Assembly (NCBI GenBank): GCA_016866235.1
Contig: VGMW01000001.1
Coordinates: 62,001 to 126,000 of the forward strand
Direction of reading: 5' to 3'
DNA: 64,000 nt
Origin: Bacteroidota bacterium
GTDB lineage: Bacteria; Bacteroidota; Bacteroidia; Cytophagales; Cyclobacteriaceae
Shown: one piece after another, positions 8,826-18,633 of the stretch
Position numbering within the stretch: the first letter of the stretch is position 1
Layout of the letters: the number at the start of each line of letters is the position of its first letter
The notes under the pieces: generated by a model
Told to the model about the DNA's origin: nothing
Databases searched by the model: none
What the model saw: the letters and a program-made list of their open reading frames with translations, nothing else
Position numbers and translations under genes: made by a program

Positions 8826-9824
8826 ATGTCATCGGGATCTTTACTCTCCCATCGTTCAGAAGAGGTTAAGGGACTTTCCAAAATTTTTGGTTTTCAATTT
8901 TGTGGAATATCCAGGGCGGGATTTCTCGAGGAGGAAGCTCCTCGCCTTGAAGCCTGGCTTCAAAATGGCCATCAGGGAAAAATGCATTACCTGGAAAATC
9001 ATTTCGATAAAAGGCTTGATCCATCCAAACTGGTGCCCGGGGCCAGGAGTGTGGTCTCTTTGATTTTTAATTATTACCCCAAAGACGCTTCGCCATCCGG
9101 CAAAAAATTTAAGGTAGCCCGTTATGCTTATGGCGAGGATTATCATCGTGTGGTAAAGGACAAACTATTTGAATTTCTCAATGCCATCAGAGAAAAATTC
9201 GGTTCAGTCGATGGCCGGGCATTTGTAGATTCTGGCCCTGTCATGGAAAGGCAATGGGCACAGAAATCTGGGTTAGGTTGGCTAGGCAAAAATGGATTGT
9301 TGCTCAACCAGTCGATGGGTAGCTATTTTTTTCTAGCTGAGTTGATTATTGATCTTGAGCTTGAGCCGGATCATCCGGTTAAAGATCATTGCGGAACCTG
9401 TACAGCCTGCATCGACGCTTGTCCAACGGATGCCATTATTGCACCTGGTGTTTTAAATGCATCACGTTGTATTTCCTATCTGAACATCGAATTGAAGGAC
9501 TCAATTCCGAATGAATTTTCGGAACGAATGGATGGTTGGATTTTTGGATGCGATGTTTGTCAGGAGGTATGTCCATGGAACAGATTTTCCAAGCCAACCG
9601 ATGAGCCAGCTTTTCAACCTACTGGAAGGTGGTCGGATTTCACCGACCGTGAATGGCAAGAGATTACTGCAGAGGTTTTCAAAGAAAATTTTGGTAGGTC
9701 GGCTGTATTGCGAACCGGATATGGTGGATTGAAGCGAAACATCCGATTTGTTACCGGGCAGTCTGAAGAATCGGGGGATTCGGGAAAAAACAACGCTGAA
9801 GAATATCCGGATATAAGCCTATGA
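8826..9824 (+). CDS. queG: Epoxyqueuosine reductase QueG
   Basis: Last step of queuosine tRNA modification: cobalamin-dependent reduction of epoxyqueuosine at position 34. Two 4Fe-4S clusters are ligated by CGTCTACIDAC (Cys189, 192, 195, 199) and CDVCQEVC (Cys242, 245, 249) together with Cys215. DSGPVMER carries the catalytic aspartate (Asp135). I chose ATG 8826 over GTG 8820 because GAGGG (8816-8820) is spaced like a Shine-Dalgarno, rare in this window, and the upstream GTG would add only two residues. Operon with ruvB. The 3' end overlaps a small gene on the opposite strand. Confidence 0.96.
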   Translation: MSSGSLLSHRSEEVKGLSKIFGFQFCGISRAGFLEEEAPRLEAWLQNGHQGKMHYLENHFDKRLDPSKLVPGARSVVSLIFNYYPKDASPSGKKFKVARYAYGEDYHRVVKDKLFEFLNAIREKFGSVDGRAFVDSGPVMERQWAQKSGLGWLGKNGLLLNQSMGSYFFLAELIIDLELEPDHPVKDHCGTCTACIDACPTDAIIAPGVLNASRCISYLNIELKDSIPNEFSERMDGWIFGCDVCQEVCPWNRFSKPTDEPAFQPTGRWSDFTDREWQEITAEVFKENFGRSAVLRTGYGGLKRNIRFVTGQSEESGDSGKNNAEEYPDISL

Positions 9825-9960
9825 ATTGGGCGTAACACCATGATCTCAACTCTTCAATTTCCGAAGCCAGAAGGGCTTTTAGTGCTTTTTTAAGTTCCTT
9901 TTCAAACAATTTGGAATCGAAGCTCACCTTAGAAAGGATCTTTTTGAAATACTCCAGCAT
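9751..9960 (-). CDS. Small conserved-looking hypothetical protein
   Basis: 69 aa from ATG 9960 to TAA 9751; an upstream in-frame start would add only eight residues. The protein is helical, lysine- and leucine-rich (FDSKLFEKELKKALKALL, then EIEELRSWCY), with no signal peptide. From memory of Cytophagales genomes this FEKELKKA...WCY pattern recurs as a short unnamed protein, which is why I call it real. Its last 25 codons lie antisense to the end of queG (9751-9824). Function unknown; a role as an adaptor or regulator would be pure guesswork. Confidence 0.6.
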   Translation of the reverse strand: MLEYFKKILSKVSFDSKLFEKELKKALKALLASEIEELRSWCYAQFIGLYPDILQRCFFPNPPILQTAR

Positions 9961-10038
9961 TTTATTTTGCCCCTCCTTCCTCATACCGCCTGAATTGCGA
10001 CAATATTGCAGACAGAGAAACTTTTGTCAATAAGATTT

Positions 10039-10046
10039 TAACTTTG
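10039..10046 (+). promoter_or_regulatory. Likely -7 promoter box of batD-aroC (TAACTTTG)
   Basis: Perfect TAnnTTTG match 23 bases before the batD ATG, giving a leader of about 20 bases. No TTG stands at the 19-base spacing; a TTTTG is 12 bases upstream instead. Confidence 0.5.
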
Positions 10047-10069
10047 CCGCCCACTGACTTGTGTCATTC

Positions 10070-11512
10070 ATGTTGCGCATTTTTTCTCTTCTGATTTTTC
10101 TTCTGTCCTATACAGTCAATGCCCAGAAAATTGATATTGTTTTAGGGCCTTCGGATGTTGCTGAAAATCAGTTCTGGACCATAACAGTTTCGGTGAGCAA
10201 CGACAACTTTAAAAATTATGATGCTTTTCCGGATGTTGAAGGCTTTCGCAAGCGAGGGACCAGCACCCAATCGCAAACAAGCATTGTGAATGGCCAGATG
10301 AGTACGGTGCAATCGGTGATCATGACCTATCAACCGGTAAAGCAAGGCACGTTTGTTCTTCCGCCTTTCAAAATGAAAATCAATGGTCAGGTTGTCTCTT
10401 CGCCAGGTAAGACCATTCGGGTCGGGCAGGCGGTCCAATCTCAGGCACGTGACCCTTTCAATAGCCTTCTCGACAGAGATCCTTTTGCGGATATGTTTTC
10501 AAAAAGAGAAACAGAGTTTGTTGAAGTCAAAGAGGATGCGTTCCTCGCCGTTACCACCGATAAAGATGAGGTTTATACAGGGGAAGGATTTACGGCAACT
10601 CTTTCATTTTACATTTCAGAAACCAACCGCGCAACCATGCAGTTCTTTGAGCTGGGTGAGCAGCTGACCGGTATTCTTAAACAATTGCGGCCCGACGCGT
10701 GTTGGGAGGAAAATTTCAACATAGAAAATATAGAAGGTGAGCGTATTGAAATTGGCGGCAAAGGATATACCCAGTACAAAATCTATCAGGCAGCGTTCTA
10801 TCCGCTGAATGCTAAAAACATAACCTTTCCATCGGTAGGATTGAAAATGATCAAGTTTAAGGTCGCAAAAAATCCATCCTTCTTTGGTCAGAATCGGCAG
10901 GAGGATTTCAAAACCTTTTACACGAAAGCCAAAACAGTTCGGGTGAAGGAATTGCCACCGCATCCATTGCGGGAGTCGGTTGCCGTTGGTGCTTATCGGG
11001 TGGAAGAAAAAATCAGTGAGCCCGAAACCACCACAGGAAAAAGTGTTGGATTTGATTTTACCATACTGGGAGAAGGAAACATATCAGGTATTCAGAAGCC
11101 GCTGGTATCGGCAAATCCAGGATTGGAGTTTTTTGATCCCAATATCCGTCAGAGCATCTCAAGGAATTACGGCCGCGTGGCTGGCTCTAAGACATTCAGT
11201 TATTTTATTATTCCCAATGAAGCCGGTGAATATGATCTTGGCCAGCATATTCAGTTGATCTATTTTGATCCAGCCCGGAAGCAGTATGATACCTTAAAAC
11301 CCCGAACTGTTCTGCGGGCAACGGGTGAAAACCGTCAAAACATTGCCATTGAAAGTAAGGACGCTACCTCATTTTACGATCGGATTTCCTCCGCAGACAA
11401 TACGTTGAAAAATCAGAATGCCTTTGATTTTGCCCGACTCGGAGCTAACTTGTTCGTCGCTGCCGCATTGGGTGCAGCATTTTTTCTGATCATCAGAAAG
11501 CAAAAACAGTAG
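10070..11512 (+). CDS. BatD family protein
   Basis: 480 aa exported protein of the BatD (Bacteroides aerotolerance) family, linked to oxygen and stress tolerance and normally encoded with MoxR, BatA, BatB and BatC/E. ATG 10070 gives a clean signal peptide ([19 protein letters not shown]); the GTG at 10061 is less likely. BatD repeats of Ig-like beta domains follow ([34 protein letters not shown]-type strands), and a single C-terminal membrane helix (about 455-475) ends in IIRKQKQ. Unusually the other bat genes are absent; the neighbours are queG and aroC, with aroC starting 2 bases after the stop. Confidence 0.88.
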   Translation: MLRIFSLLIFLLSYTVNAQKIDIVLGPSDVAENQFWTITVSVSNDNFKNYDAFPDVEGFRKRGTSTQSQTSIVNGQMSTVQSVIMTYQPVKQGTFVLPPFKMKINGQVVSSPGKTIRVGQAVQSQARDPFNSLLDRDPFADMFSKRETEFVEVKEDAFLAVTTDKDEVYTGEGFTATLSFYISETNRATMQFFELGEQLTGILKQLRPDACWEENFNIENIEGERIEIGGKGYTQYKIYQAAFYPLNAKNITFPSVGLKMIKFKVAKNPSFFGQNRQEDFKTFYTKAKTVRVKELPPHPLRESVAVGAYRVEEKISEPETTTGKSVGFDFTILGEGNISGIQKPLVSANPGLEFFDPNIRQSISRNYGRVAGSKTFSYFIIPNEAGEYDLGQHIQLIYFDPARKQYDTLKPRTVLRATGENRQNIAIESKDATSFYDRISSADNTLKNQNAFDFARLGANLFVAAALGAAFFLIIRKQKQ

Positions 11513-11514
11513 AA

Positions 11515-12585
11515 ATGAATTCTTACGGACATCATTTTAGAATCACAACCTTTGGTGAGTCACATGGACCAGCCATCGGTGTGATTATTGATGGGTGTCC
11601 TGCAGGTCTGGACATCGAAGAAAAATTTATTCAAACTGAATTGGAACGAAGACGACCCGGTCAGTCCAGAATTACTACACAGCGCCAGGAGGAGGATCAG
11701 GTTCGAATTCTTTCAGGTGTATTCGAGGGTAAATCCACCGGTACACCCATCGCTTTGGTTATTGAAAATACCGATCAGCGCAGTAAGGACTATAGCCATA
11801 TAAAAGATGCTTACCGGCCGTCTCACGCCGACTTCACCTACGATGCCAAATATGGTGTTCGGGATTACCGTGGTGGCGGAAGAAGTTCGGCGCGTGAAAC
11901 AGCGGCCCGCGTTGCTGCCGGTGCCGTTGCAAAGCTCTTATTAAAGAAATCAGGCATTACCGTGCGGGCATATGTCTCACAAGTGGGTGATATTTCGGCC
12001 CCTCACTATGCTCAATTGGATCTATCCGCAACCGAAGAAAATATTGTTCGGTGTCCACATACTGCAACCGCTGAAAAAATGATTGCCTTGATTGATCAGG
12101 TCAGGCTTGACCGTGATACTGTGGGCGGCATGGTAACCGGCGTTATTCAGCATTGTCCTGCCGGGTTGGGGGAGCCTGTTTTCGACAAGCTTCATGCTGA
12201 ATTGGGTAAAGCGATGCTCAGCATCAATGCTGTAAAAGGCTTTGAGTATGGCAGTGGTTTTGAAGGCATCAAACTTCGTGGCTCGGCCCACAATGATAAT
12301 TTCGTCAATGATGGAAACCGGATTCGAACCACAACCAATCATTCCGGCGGTGTACAAGGGGGTATTTCGAATGGTGAGGATATTTATTTCAACGTTGCTT
12401 TTAAGCCGGTTGCCACAATCATGATGGATCAGGAGAGTGTTGATAAGGAGGGCAATCAGACAACGGTAAGCGGAAAAGGCAGACATGATCCATGCGTTGT
12501 TCCTCGCGCGGTTCCGATTGTTGAAGCTATGGCCGCACTTGTGGTCGCTGATTTTTTGCTGCGTGCACGCTTGTCAAAAATCTGA
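11515..12585 (+). CDS. aroC: Chorismate synthase
   Basis: Final shikimate step: anti-elimination of phosphate from 5-enolpyruvylshikimate-3-phosphate to chorismate, needing reduced FMN. 356 aa, full length. Signatures: [10 protein letters not shown] at 13-22 (catalytic His17), [14 protein letters not shown] and [17 protein letters not shown] in the middle, and GGISNGEDI with the C-terminal GRHDPC(V)VPRAVPI segment. Transcribed with batD (2-base gap). It converges on the ComM-like gene with 7 bases between them. Confidence 0.98.
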   Translation: MNSYGHHFRITTFGESHGPAIGVIIDGCPAGLDIEEKFIQTELERRRPGQSRITTQRQEEDQVRILSGVFEGKSTGTPIALVIENTDQRSKDYSHIKDAYRPSHADFTYDAKYGVRDYRGGGRSSARETAARVAAGAVAKLLLKKSGITVRAYVSQVGDISAPHYAQLDLSATEENIVRCPHTATAEKMIALIDQVRLDRDTVGGMVTGVIQHCPAGLGEPVFDKLHAELGKAMLSINAVKGFEYGSGFEGIKLRGSAHNDNFVNDGNRIRTTTNHSGGVQGGISNGEDIYFNVAFKPVATIMMDQESVDKEGNQTTVSGKGRHDPCVVPRAVPIVEAMAALVVADFLLRARLSKI

Positions 12586-12592
12586 TCTGGTA

Positions 12593-14134
12593 TTATTGTC
12601 CTGCCCAACCTTCGCGATCCAGGCTTCTGAAGTGGATCGCTTCTGAAAGGTGCTCAATGGCAATTCCTTCGCTTCTCTCAAGGTCCGCAATGGTCCTCGA
12701 TACTTTTAGGATTCTATCATAAGCGCGAGCCGACAGCCCCAATTTTTCCATCGCATTTTTTAAGAGGATACGACCGGTTTCATCGATAACACAAATATCT
12801 TTTACCATTTGTGAAGGCATCATGGCATTGCAAAAAACAGTATCAGATTTTTTAAATCTTTCAGTTTGTATACTTCTTGCAGACACCACACGTTTTCGAA
12901 TTTCTTCAGAGCTTTCATTTTTTCGGAATGCAATCATCTCATCAAATCCGACAGGTGTAACCTCAACATGAAGGTCAATCCGGTCCAGCAATGGACCGCT
13001 CACCCTTGAAAGATAACGTTGAACCACCACCGAGCCACAGACACACTCTTTTTCCGGATGATTGTAATAGCCACAAGGGCAAGGATTCATACTTGCCACC
13101 AGCATAAAATTGGCCGGAAAATCAATTGAAACCTTTGCTCTGCTGATGGTCACCTTTCGGTCTTCCATCGGCTGGCGCATGACTTCCAGCACTGATCTTT
13201 TGAATTCAGGCAATTCATCTAAAAACAAAACGCCATTGTGTGCTAACGAGATTTCACCAGGTTGCGGATTTCCTCCACCGCCAACCAGCGCTACATCTGA
13301 AATGGTGTGGTGGGGAGAGCGGAAGGGCCGCGTAGTCATCAGCGACGAGCCCCTGATTAACCGACCGGCAACAGAATGTATTTTGGTTGTTTCCAGTGCT
13401 TCCTGCAGCGACAACGGTGGAAGGATTGTGCCCAGACGTTTCGCCAGCATAGTTTTACCTGCACCAGGCGGACCAATCATAATCACATTGTGCCCACCTG
13501 CAGCTGCAATCTCTAATGCCCGCTTGATATTTTCCTGGCCCTGAACATCACCAAAGTCGGCCTCGTAATCCAGCATTTGTCTGCTGAAGATTTCTTCAAT
13601 ATCGATTTGAAGTGGCTCAATTTTGATTTCGCCTGCAAAAAAGGAAATCGCCTGATCAAGGGTTTCAACAGGAATGACATCGAGTCCGGTAACAATCGCC
13701 GCTTCGTTGGCGTTTGCTTTTGGAACCACTATTCCTTTGAAACCTTCTCGTCGTGCCTGCATTGCGATAGGGAGCACACCTTTAATCGGACGAAGGATTC
13801 CATCGAGCGACAATTCACCCATGATCACATACTCCTCCAACTGATTGAAAGCGGTTTGTCCACTGGCTTGTAGAATGGTTAGCGCGATTGGTAAATCATA
13901 AGCTGAACCCTCCTTTCTGATGTCTGCCGGTGCAAGGTTTACCACGATCTTATTTCGTGGCATGAAATAGCCGGTGGTTTTCAGCGAAGACTCTACGCGA
14001 TGTTGGCTTTCCTTAACGGCGCTGTCGGGCAGCCCGCTCAAATGAAAGTCCAGCCCCTGTGCTGCATTTACCTCAACCGTAATTGTTCTGGCATCTACCC
14101 CGTGGACTGCACTACCATACGTTTTTGCTACCAT
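12593..14134 (-). CDS. comM: ComM/YifB family Mg-chelatase-like AAA+ ATPase
   Basis: 513 aa; AAA+ protein of the YifB/ComM family, a hexameric helicase that in Vibrio promotes branch migration during integration of transformed DNA. The N-terminal Lon/S5-like domain (1-170) is followed by Walker A GPPGAGKT at 221-228, Walker [10 protein letters not shown], a zinc-ribbon-like [16 protein letters not shown] and the C-terminal Mg-chelatase helical domain ([19 protein letters not shown]). Length and order match the family. Its exact role in Bacteroidota is not established. Monocistronic. Confidence 0.94.
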   Translation of the reverse strand: MVAKTYGSAVHGVDARTITVEVNAAQGLDFHLSGLPDSAVKESQHRVESSLKTTGYFMPRNKIVVNLAPADIRKEGSAYDLPIALTILQASGQTAFNQLEEYVIMGELSLDGILRPIKGVLPIAMQARREGFKGIVVPKANANEAAIVTGLDVIPVETLDQAISFFAGEIKIEPLQIDIEEIFSRQMLDYEADFGDVQGQENIKRALEIAAAGGHNVIMIGPPGAGKTMLAKRLGTILPPLSLQEALETTKIHSVAGRLIRGSSLMTTRPFRSPHHTISDVALVGGGGNPQPGEISLAHNGVLFLDELPEFKRSVLEVMRQPMEDRKVTISRAKVSIDFPANFMLVASMNPCPCGYYNHPEKECVCGSVVVQRYLSRVSGPLLDRIDLHVEVTPVGFDEMIAFRKNESSEEIRKRVVSARSIQTERFKKSDTVFCNAMMPSQMVKDICVIDETGRILLKNAMEKLGLSARAYDRILKVSRTIADLERSEGIAIEHLSEAIHFRSLDREGWAGQ

Positions 14135-14231
14135 AGCCGTTCGTTCGGCGATGTTACGAGCTTGACGTTTTTAATTAAAGCGTTGCGGTGTTAAGACAGT
14201 TATTTACCGTGAAAACACTTTTGGTCCACGG

Positions 14232-14879
14232 TTATTTTCTGATGAGTCCTTTCCTGCCAATCTCTGTGGCGATTAATTCACCGTACTCATGTGCCATGGT
14301 TTCGGTACTGGAAGGATCAAATGATCTGGTTTGAACAGAATAAACCAGTTGTTGGGTATTCATCTCATATAAATTACTCTCCCAGAAATAGCGTGTACTG
14401 GTTACATAATATCCAGGCTGATAAATTCGATTCATCATCATGGCGTGATAGCCCCAAAAATTATTGTAGTAATAGATGAATGGAGAAAAATAAAAAGTGC
14501 CAGGATAATAGCTTCGCTCCCGGTCTTTATCCAGTAAAACGATGGTAAGCACAGCATCGTAACCTTTTTCACGAATAGACTCCAATGCTTGTTGTTCGGT
14601 AAGATGTTCGAAAGCTTTTGGGCCATAGACGTCCCAGGACGAAACGGCATCATATCCTAAGTCCTGAAGATCTTCTGTAAGATGCCGCTCCATGGTTTGT
14701 CTGATGCTTCGGTCAGAGGATCTGACAACCCCCAATACCAGGATTTTTTTGACTGCAGCAGGCTCGAATGCCATAGGTTTCCAACTGGAGGTAATTTTGG
14801 TGGCCGTACATCCTAAAAGAAGCAGGCAGAACAGCCAAATAGGAGAAAAAGATTTAAGCGACTTTAAATTTGCAAGCAT
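14232..14879 (-). CDS. Lipoprotein of unknown function (DUF4136-like)
   Basis: 215 aa. A lipoprotein signal ends in LLLLGC (about Cys24), so it is probably anchored in the inner or outer membrane. The mature part begins SSWKP, runs through VKKILVLGVV and DLGYDAVSSWDVYGP, and resembles the DUF4136/TolB-N-like fold of many Bacteroidota lipoproteins. A Tyr/Phe-rich middle (YYPGTFYFSPFIYYYNNFWGY-type) follows. It is followed 72 bases upstream in coordinates by the ABC exporter gene end; no shared promoter is visible. Function unknown. Confidence 0.8.
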   Translation of the reverse strand: MLANLKSLKSFSPIWLFCLLLLGCTATKITSSWKPMAFEPAAVKKILVLGVVRSSDRSIRQTMERHLTEDLQDLGYDAVSSWDVYGPKAFEHLTEQQALESIREKGYDAVLTIVLLDKDRERSYYPGTFYFSPFIYYYNNFWGYHAMMMNRIYQPGYYVTSTRYFWESNLYEMNTQQLVYSVQTRSFDPSSTETMAHEYGELIATEIGRKGLIRK

Positions 14880-14951
14880 CCCCCAAGATGCCGGGAGATC
14901 AGCTCATTGGACAATGAGCAATTTCAGTTTCAGGTAAGATGCTTTGTTGGA

Positions 14952-16775
14952 CTACGCTTGCTGGATTTCTGTCAGTCGGCGATAGATGCCATTTTTATCC
15001 ATCAACTCGCGGTGGTTTCCACGTTCGGCAATAACACCATTTTGGATCACAACGATTTCATCGGCATGTTGTATGGTGCTGAGCCGGTGCGCTATTATCA
15101 GGCTGGTGCGGTTTTCCATCAGGTGTCCAATGGCCTCCTGCACGAGCTTTTCGCTTTCGGTGTCCAGTGCGGAGGTTGCTTCATCCAAAATCAAAATGGG
15201 CGGATTCTTTAGTACTGCACGCGCAATACTCAACCTTTGCCTTTGTCCACCCGACAGTCTCGAACCTCTTTCTCCAATTACAGTTTGGTAACCGAGCTCT
15301 GTTTGCATGATGAAATCATGCGCGTTGGCAATTTTCGCGGCTCTTACCACCGCCTCTTCTGTTGCATCGGGCATACCAAAAGCAATGTTGTTGAAAATGG
15401 TATCGTGAAAAAGAATTGATTCCTGAGTGACCACACCGATCAGGCCTCTTAGGGAGTGAAGCGTCAAATCCTTTATCGGAATACCATCCAGTAGAACTTC
15501 ACCTTTAATAGGGTCGTAAAATCTTGGTACTAGGTCAGCAAGGGTAGACTTGCCGCCTCCGGAAGGACCAACCAGGGCAACGGTCTTGCCCTTAGGAATG
15601 ATAAGACTCACGTCCTGTAATACAAATTCCGATTGGTAGGAGAACCAGACATTTTTGAATTCTATTTTATCATGAAAGGATTCAATCTTTTTTGCATTTG
15701 GCTTTTCGGTAATTTCTGATTCCAAATCCATCAGGGTAAAAATTCTTTTTCCGGAAGCAATACCCTTTTGCAGCTGCGTGATGCCATTCGAAAAACTTTT
15801 TGCCGGCTGAATGATCATGGTGAACAAGGCCAGAAAACCCATGAATTCCGAGGGCTTGAAGTCGGAATTTTCGGAAAGTACAAGGCTGCCACCAAAATAG
15901 ATGATGATGGCCACGATCGCCACACCAAGAATTTCAGAAACAGGAGCAGCCATTTCATTTTTATAGGCCATTGATTTGTTTACCTTCCTATAGTGGTCTG
16001 CTTCGTGCTGTAATTTTTGAAGGACAAATCCCCGCGCATTAAAGGCCTTGACGACCCTCATTCCGCTAAAAGTCTCATCAAGAATATTGACCAGCCTGCC
16101 CAGAGACTCCTGACTTAATTTTGCCTGGCGCTTGAGCGCGTTAACAATTTTAGCCAGCACCGTACCGGTTACCGGCAGTACAATAAGCGTGAATAAGGTA
16201 AGTTTTGGTGACAACAGGAACAACATCACAAAATAGACTGTGATGGTAATCGGATCTTTTACGACTGCCTTGAGCAGGTTTAATACAGCGCCCTCTACCT
16301 CCATAACATCGCCAGTGAATCTGGAAATCAGATCTCCTTTTCTTCTGGTGTTGAAAAATCCTAAGTGCAGCAGCGTTACTTTTTCAAATATGTGTACCCG
16401 AAGTTTTCGAACCAGATCCACCCGGATTTTGGTTGCAATCATTCGTTCCAGGTAGCGGAAGGTATTTGCCAGTAAAACACAAACGACAATCAGAGAACAC
16501 ACGAAAAGAAGGGCTTCCTTTCGACCGAAAGATTTGATGATGTAAAAAAAGTAGTGATTGAAAACCTGCAGAACGTAATCACTGGTAAAACTGAATTCGG
16601 GAAGAACAGGAATTGTTTCAGGCAGCTTTGCTGTAAAAAGAACTTCCAGCATCGGGATGATCAGAACCAGGTTAAAGGCACCAAACACAATCCCGAGCAC
16701 CATGAACAGGAAAAACAATACCAAACGGGAGTTTAATTTCCTGGAGTACGATAGCAGGCGTATCAATGTGTTCAT
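14952..16775 (-). CDS. MsbA-like ABC exporter (fused membrane and ATPase domains)
   Basis: 607 aa half-transporter that probably flips lipid A, lipid-linked sugars or lipopeptides across the inner membrane. The N-terminal six-helix domain (about 15-320) is followed by the ATPase with Walker A GPSGGGKST, signature [14 protein letters not shown] and Walker B ILILDEATSALD. ATG 16775 (MNTLIRLLSYSRK) is chosen because the upstream start at 16811 would run into the preceding gene and adds a non-typical leader. It starts just after the RemB/Wzi-like gene ends (16786), so they share an operon, fitting a surface-glycan export role; drug export is the alternative. Confidence 0.92.
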   Translation of the reverse strand: MNTLIRLLSYSRKLNSRLVLFFLFMVLGIVFGAFNLVLIIPMLEVLFTAKLPETIPVLPEFSFTSDYVLQVFNHYFFYIIKSFGRKEALLFVCSLIVVCVLLANTFRYLERMIATKIRVDLVRKLRVHIFEKVTLLHLGFFNTRRKGDLISRFTGDVMEVEGAVLNLLKAVVKDPITITVYFVMLFLLSPKLTLFTLIVLPVTGTVLAKIVNALKRQAKLSQESLGRLVNILDETFSGMRVVKAFNARGFVLQKLQHEADHYRKVNKSMAYKNEMAAPVSEILGVAIVAIIIYFGGSLVLSENSDFKPSEFMGFLALFTMIIQPAKSFSNGITQLQKGIASGKRIFTLMDLESEITEKPNAKKIESFHDKIEFKNVWFSYQSEFVLQDVSLIIPKGKTVALVGPSGGGKSTLADLVPRFYDPIKGEVLLDGIPIKDLTLHSLRGLIGVVTQESILFHDTIFNNIAFGMPDATEEAVVRAAKIANAHDFIMQTELGYQTVIGERGSRLSGGQRQRLSIARAVLKNPPILILDEATSALDTESEKLVQEAIGHLMENRTSLIIAHRLSTIQHADEIVVIQNGVIAERGNHRELMDKNGIYRRLTEIQQA

Positions 16776-16785
16776 CCTAAACTGG

Positions 16786-18516
16786 TCAAAAATCGTATGA
16801 CCGTCGGGCAATATTAAGCCGTAAAGCTAATGAAGTCAGATTCGTTTTTCGGGTAAATTCAGGTAGTTCACTCTCGCTGTTCCTGCGGATGTGCTGTACA
16901 TCGACAAACAAATTATGCCGGATCATCCATGAAGCCGTTAGTTGAACATTCATGACGCTGGTTTCCTGGCCCTGACCGATGGTATTTCCCCTTGTCCCGG
17001 CTCTGTTAATGTTGTTCGGTTTCAGAATGTCGCCGCCCCAATTCTCATTGATGCCATCTTTTCCCGTTCGATAAAAAAATGATCCGATGGTCAGGTTGAG
17101 CCTTGAGGCAGGTTGATACCGAAGTATGCCTACCCATTCCCTGAAATTGGCACCAGCTGGATGCGCAAGAGGTTGCCGGTAGTGTGTGTAACTCAGAAAT
17201 CTTGAGCTTTGTGAAAAGGTATAGGGTCTGGCCACATTATACTCACCCTGCACATCCAGATTTTTGATGCCAAAGACATCCGTCATCCTGAATCCTCCCT
17301 GATAAGCATATTTATTTCCCCACCAACCATCGCCCGCTTTTATGTTACTAAGAACAAATTCATCTAAAATAATTTGTCCATACAATGTGAGGCCAGGTGC
17401 TACCATCCACTTTCCATCCATACCAATAATGACATTATCCGGACTACCGAATTGTTGCTCAACAGCTCGGTAAAAAATGACCGGATTAAGATACCCGACG
17501 TCAAAATAGTCAGTACGTAAAGTATCTTTTGGACTAAATATGACGGACTCAAATACAGAGAGATTAACCTTTTTTCCCAGATTGATGCTGGCCTGGTGAA
17601 AGGCCATGAATTTTTGAGGATAACGCCCGCGGATCAAGGTACCTGCACCGCTGGTAAGGATGTCGGCATTCAATCGACTTAGTTGCCATTGGTAGTTTAC
17701 CTTCCAGACTTTGAGGTTGGTTTTCAAAAAGAAATATGGCGCGCTGTAATCGGACAGCACCAAGGATCTGAATCCATTGCCAATAAAATTTCTATCGTGC
17801 CCGAACTGAATGTGAAGATTTTTCGTGGCCCTGAAACTGATGTGTGCTCTTGCATGAAGGAAATCGATTGCGCCATTTTTGTATTTTTTATAAAGTGCTT
17901 CGTGTGGAACAACTCTATAGGGATTGAGCGTTTGCTGGACAAAACCCGGAAGCCTTGTTTGATTCTCTGAAACAAAAGTGTAGAGACCAATTTTTTTGTC
18001 GATGGTACTGCGAAGTTCAAAACCTCGGGTGTTCGTATAGGTCGGTCGGTCTTCGCCGCGGTCCATTCCAGAACTCAGATGCAACACCGGACTTAAATGA
18101 AGATTGAGATCCTCGCGGTCCAGCTCAAGCATATCACTTTTGCTTTTGTATAAACCTGCCGGAAGTTTTTTGTTGCTTAGACGACCCTCGGAACCACTGA
18201 GTTCCCAGCTGTCAATCAAAAAATAATCGCGGTTGAAACGGTCTTGTTTTGATTGATACAGGTTTGAGGAATCTGAGGTTTTAACAAACTGAATAATATC
18301 TGCCCGTCGGTATGGTTTTATGCCTGTGAATAAGTCCGGGCTGATCCTTCCGGATTTCGTTTCATAGCGCTCAATCCGGTAATAAATGTCCTCGTTTAGG
18401 GGTAAATAACTGCTTTGGGCGTGCGAGGCGAGCGTACTTCCAAGAATGAGCAATACAGAGATTACCCCCATCGAAGCGGAACCTTTGAAAATGCCCTGAA
18501 AGGGGGAAAAATGCAT
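16786..18516 (-). CDS. RemB/Wzi-like outer-membrane beta-barrel protein
   Basis: 576 aa from ATG 18516, with a signal peptide ending ASHAQ and no other membrane helices. The rest reads as a beta barrel of alternating hydrophobic strands with a C-terminal aromatic residue (RRSYDF). The segments FGHDRNFIGNGFRSLVLSDYSA and FFLKTNLKVWKVNYQWQL are typical of the capsule-assembly Wzi family and of the Flavobacterium gliding protein RemB. The promoter at 18524-18553 lies downstream of two earlier in-frame ATGs and excludes them; ATG 18471 is the other candidate. Followed by the MsbA-like exporter. Role in capsule retention or motility is inferred. Confidence 0.85.
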   Translation of the reverse strand: MHFSPFQGIFKGSASMGVISVLLILGSTLASHAQSSYLPLNEDIYYRIERYETKSGRISPDLFTGIKPYRRADIIQFVKTSDSSNLYQSKQDRFNRDYFLIDSWELSGSEGRLSNKKLPAGLYKSKSDMLELDREDLNLHLSPVLHLSSGMDRGEDRPTYTNTRGFELRSTIDKKIGLYTFVSENQTRLPGFVQQTLNPYRVVPHEALYKKYKNGAIDFLHARAHISFRATKNLHIQFGHDRNFIGNGFRSLVLSDYSAPYFFLKTNLKVWKVNYQWQLSRLNADILTSGAGTLIRGRYPQKFMAFHQASINLGKKVNLSVFESVIFSPKDTLRTDYFDVGYLNPVIFYRAVEQQFGSPDNVIIGMDGKWMVAPGLTLYGQIILDEFVLSNIKAGDGWWGNKYAYQGGFRMTDVFGIKNLDVQGEYNVARPYTFSQSSRFLSYTHYRQPLAHPAGANFREWVGILRYQPASRLNLTIGSFFYRTGKDGINENWGGDILKPNNINRAGTRGNTIGQGQETSVMNVQLTASWMIRHNLFVDVQHIRRNSESELPEFTRKTNLTSLALRLNIARRSYDF

Positions 18517-18523
18517 TATTGCC

Positions 18524-18553
18524 CAAAAATACATGCCTTTCGGGTTGCCCCAA
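18524..18553 (-). promoter_or_regulatory. Promoter of the RemB/Wzi-like gene (TTG-N19-TATTTTTG)
   Basis: On the minus strand TTG (18553-18551), 19 bases, TATTTTTG (18531-18524): a full Bacteroidota promoter. The box ends 7 bases before ATG 18516, so the transcript would be nearly leaderless for that start, or have a leader of about 48 bases if ATG 18471 is used. Confidence 0.75.
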
Positions 18554-18573
18554 ATTTTATGGAAATCAAGTAC

Positions 18574-18603
18574 TTGCAAATCGGGCCTGAAATCTTAGTT
18601 TTG
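18574..18603 (+). promoter_or_regulatory. Promoter of rpmE2 (TTG-N19-TAGTTTTG)
   Basis: TTG (18574-18576), 19 bases, TAGTTTTG (18596-18603): a full consensus promoter with a leader of about 25 bases to the L31 start. It stands back to back with the divergent minus-strand promoter at 18524-18553, only 20 bases apart. Confidence 0.8.
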
Positions 18604-18633
18604 CAGTCCTTTTAAAAGGAAAACGTTTAGAAA

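Noticed and set aside
12022-12486. Open frame of 154 codons on the minus strand antisense to aroC
   Set aside because: Lies wholly inside chorismate synthase, a fully conserved gene.
13110-13544. Open frame of 144 codons on the plus strand antisense to comM
   Set aside because: It mirrors the codons of the ComM AAA domain, with no domain, signal or start context of its own.
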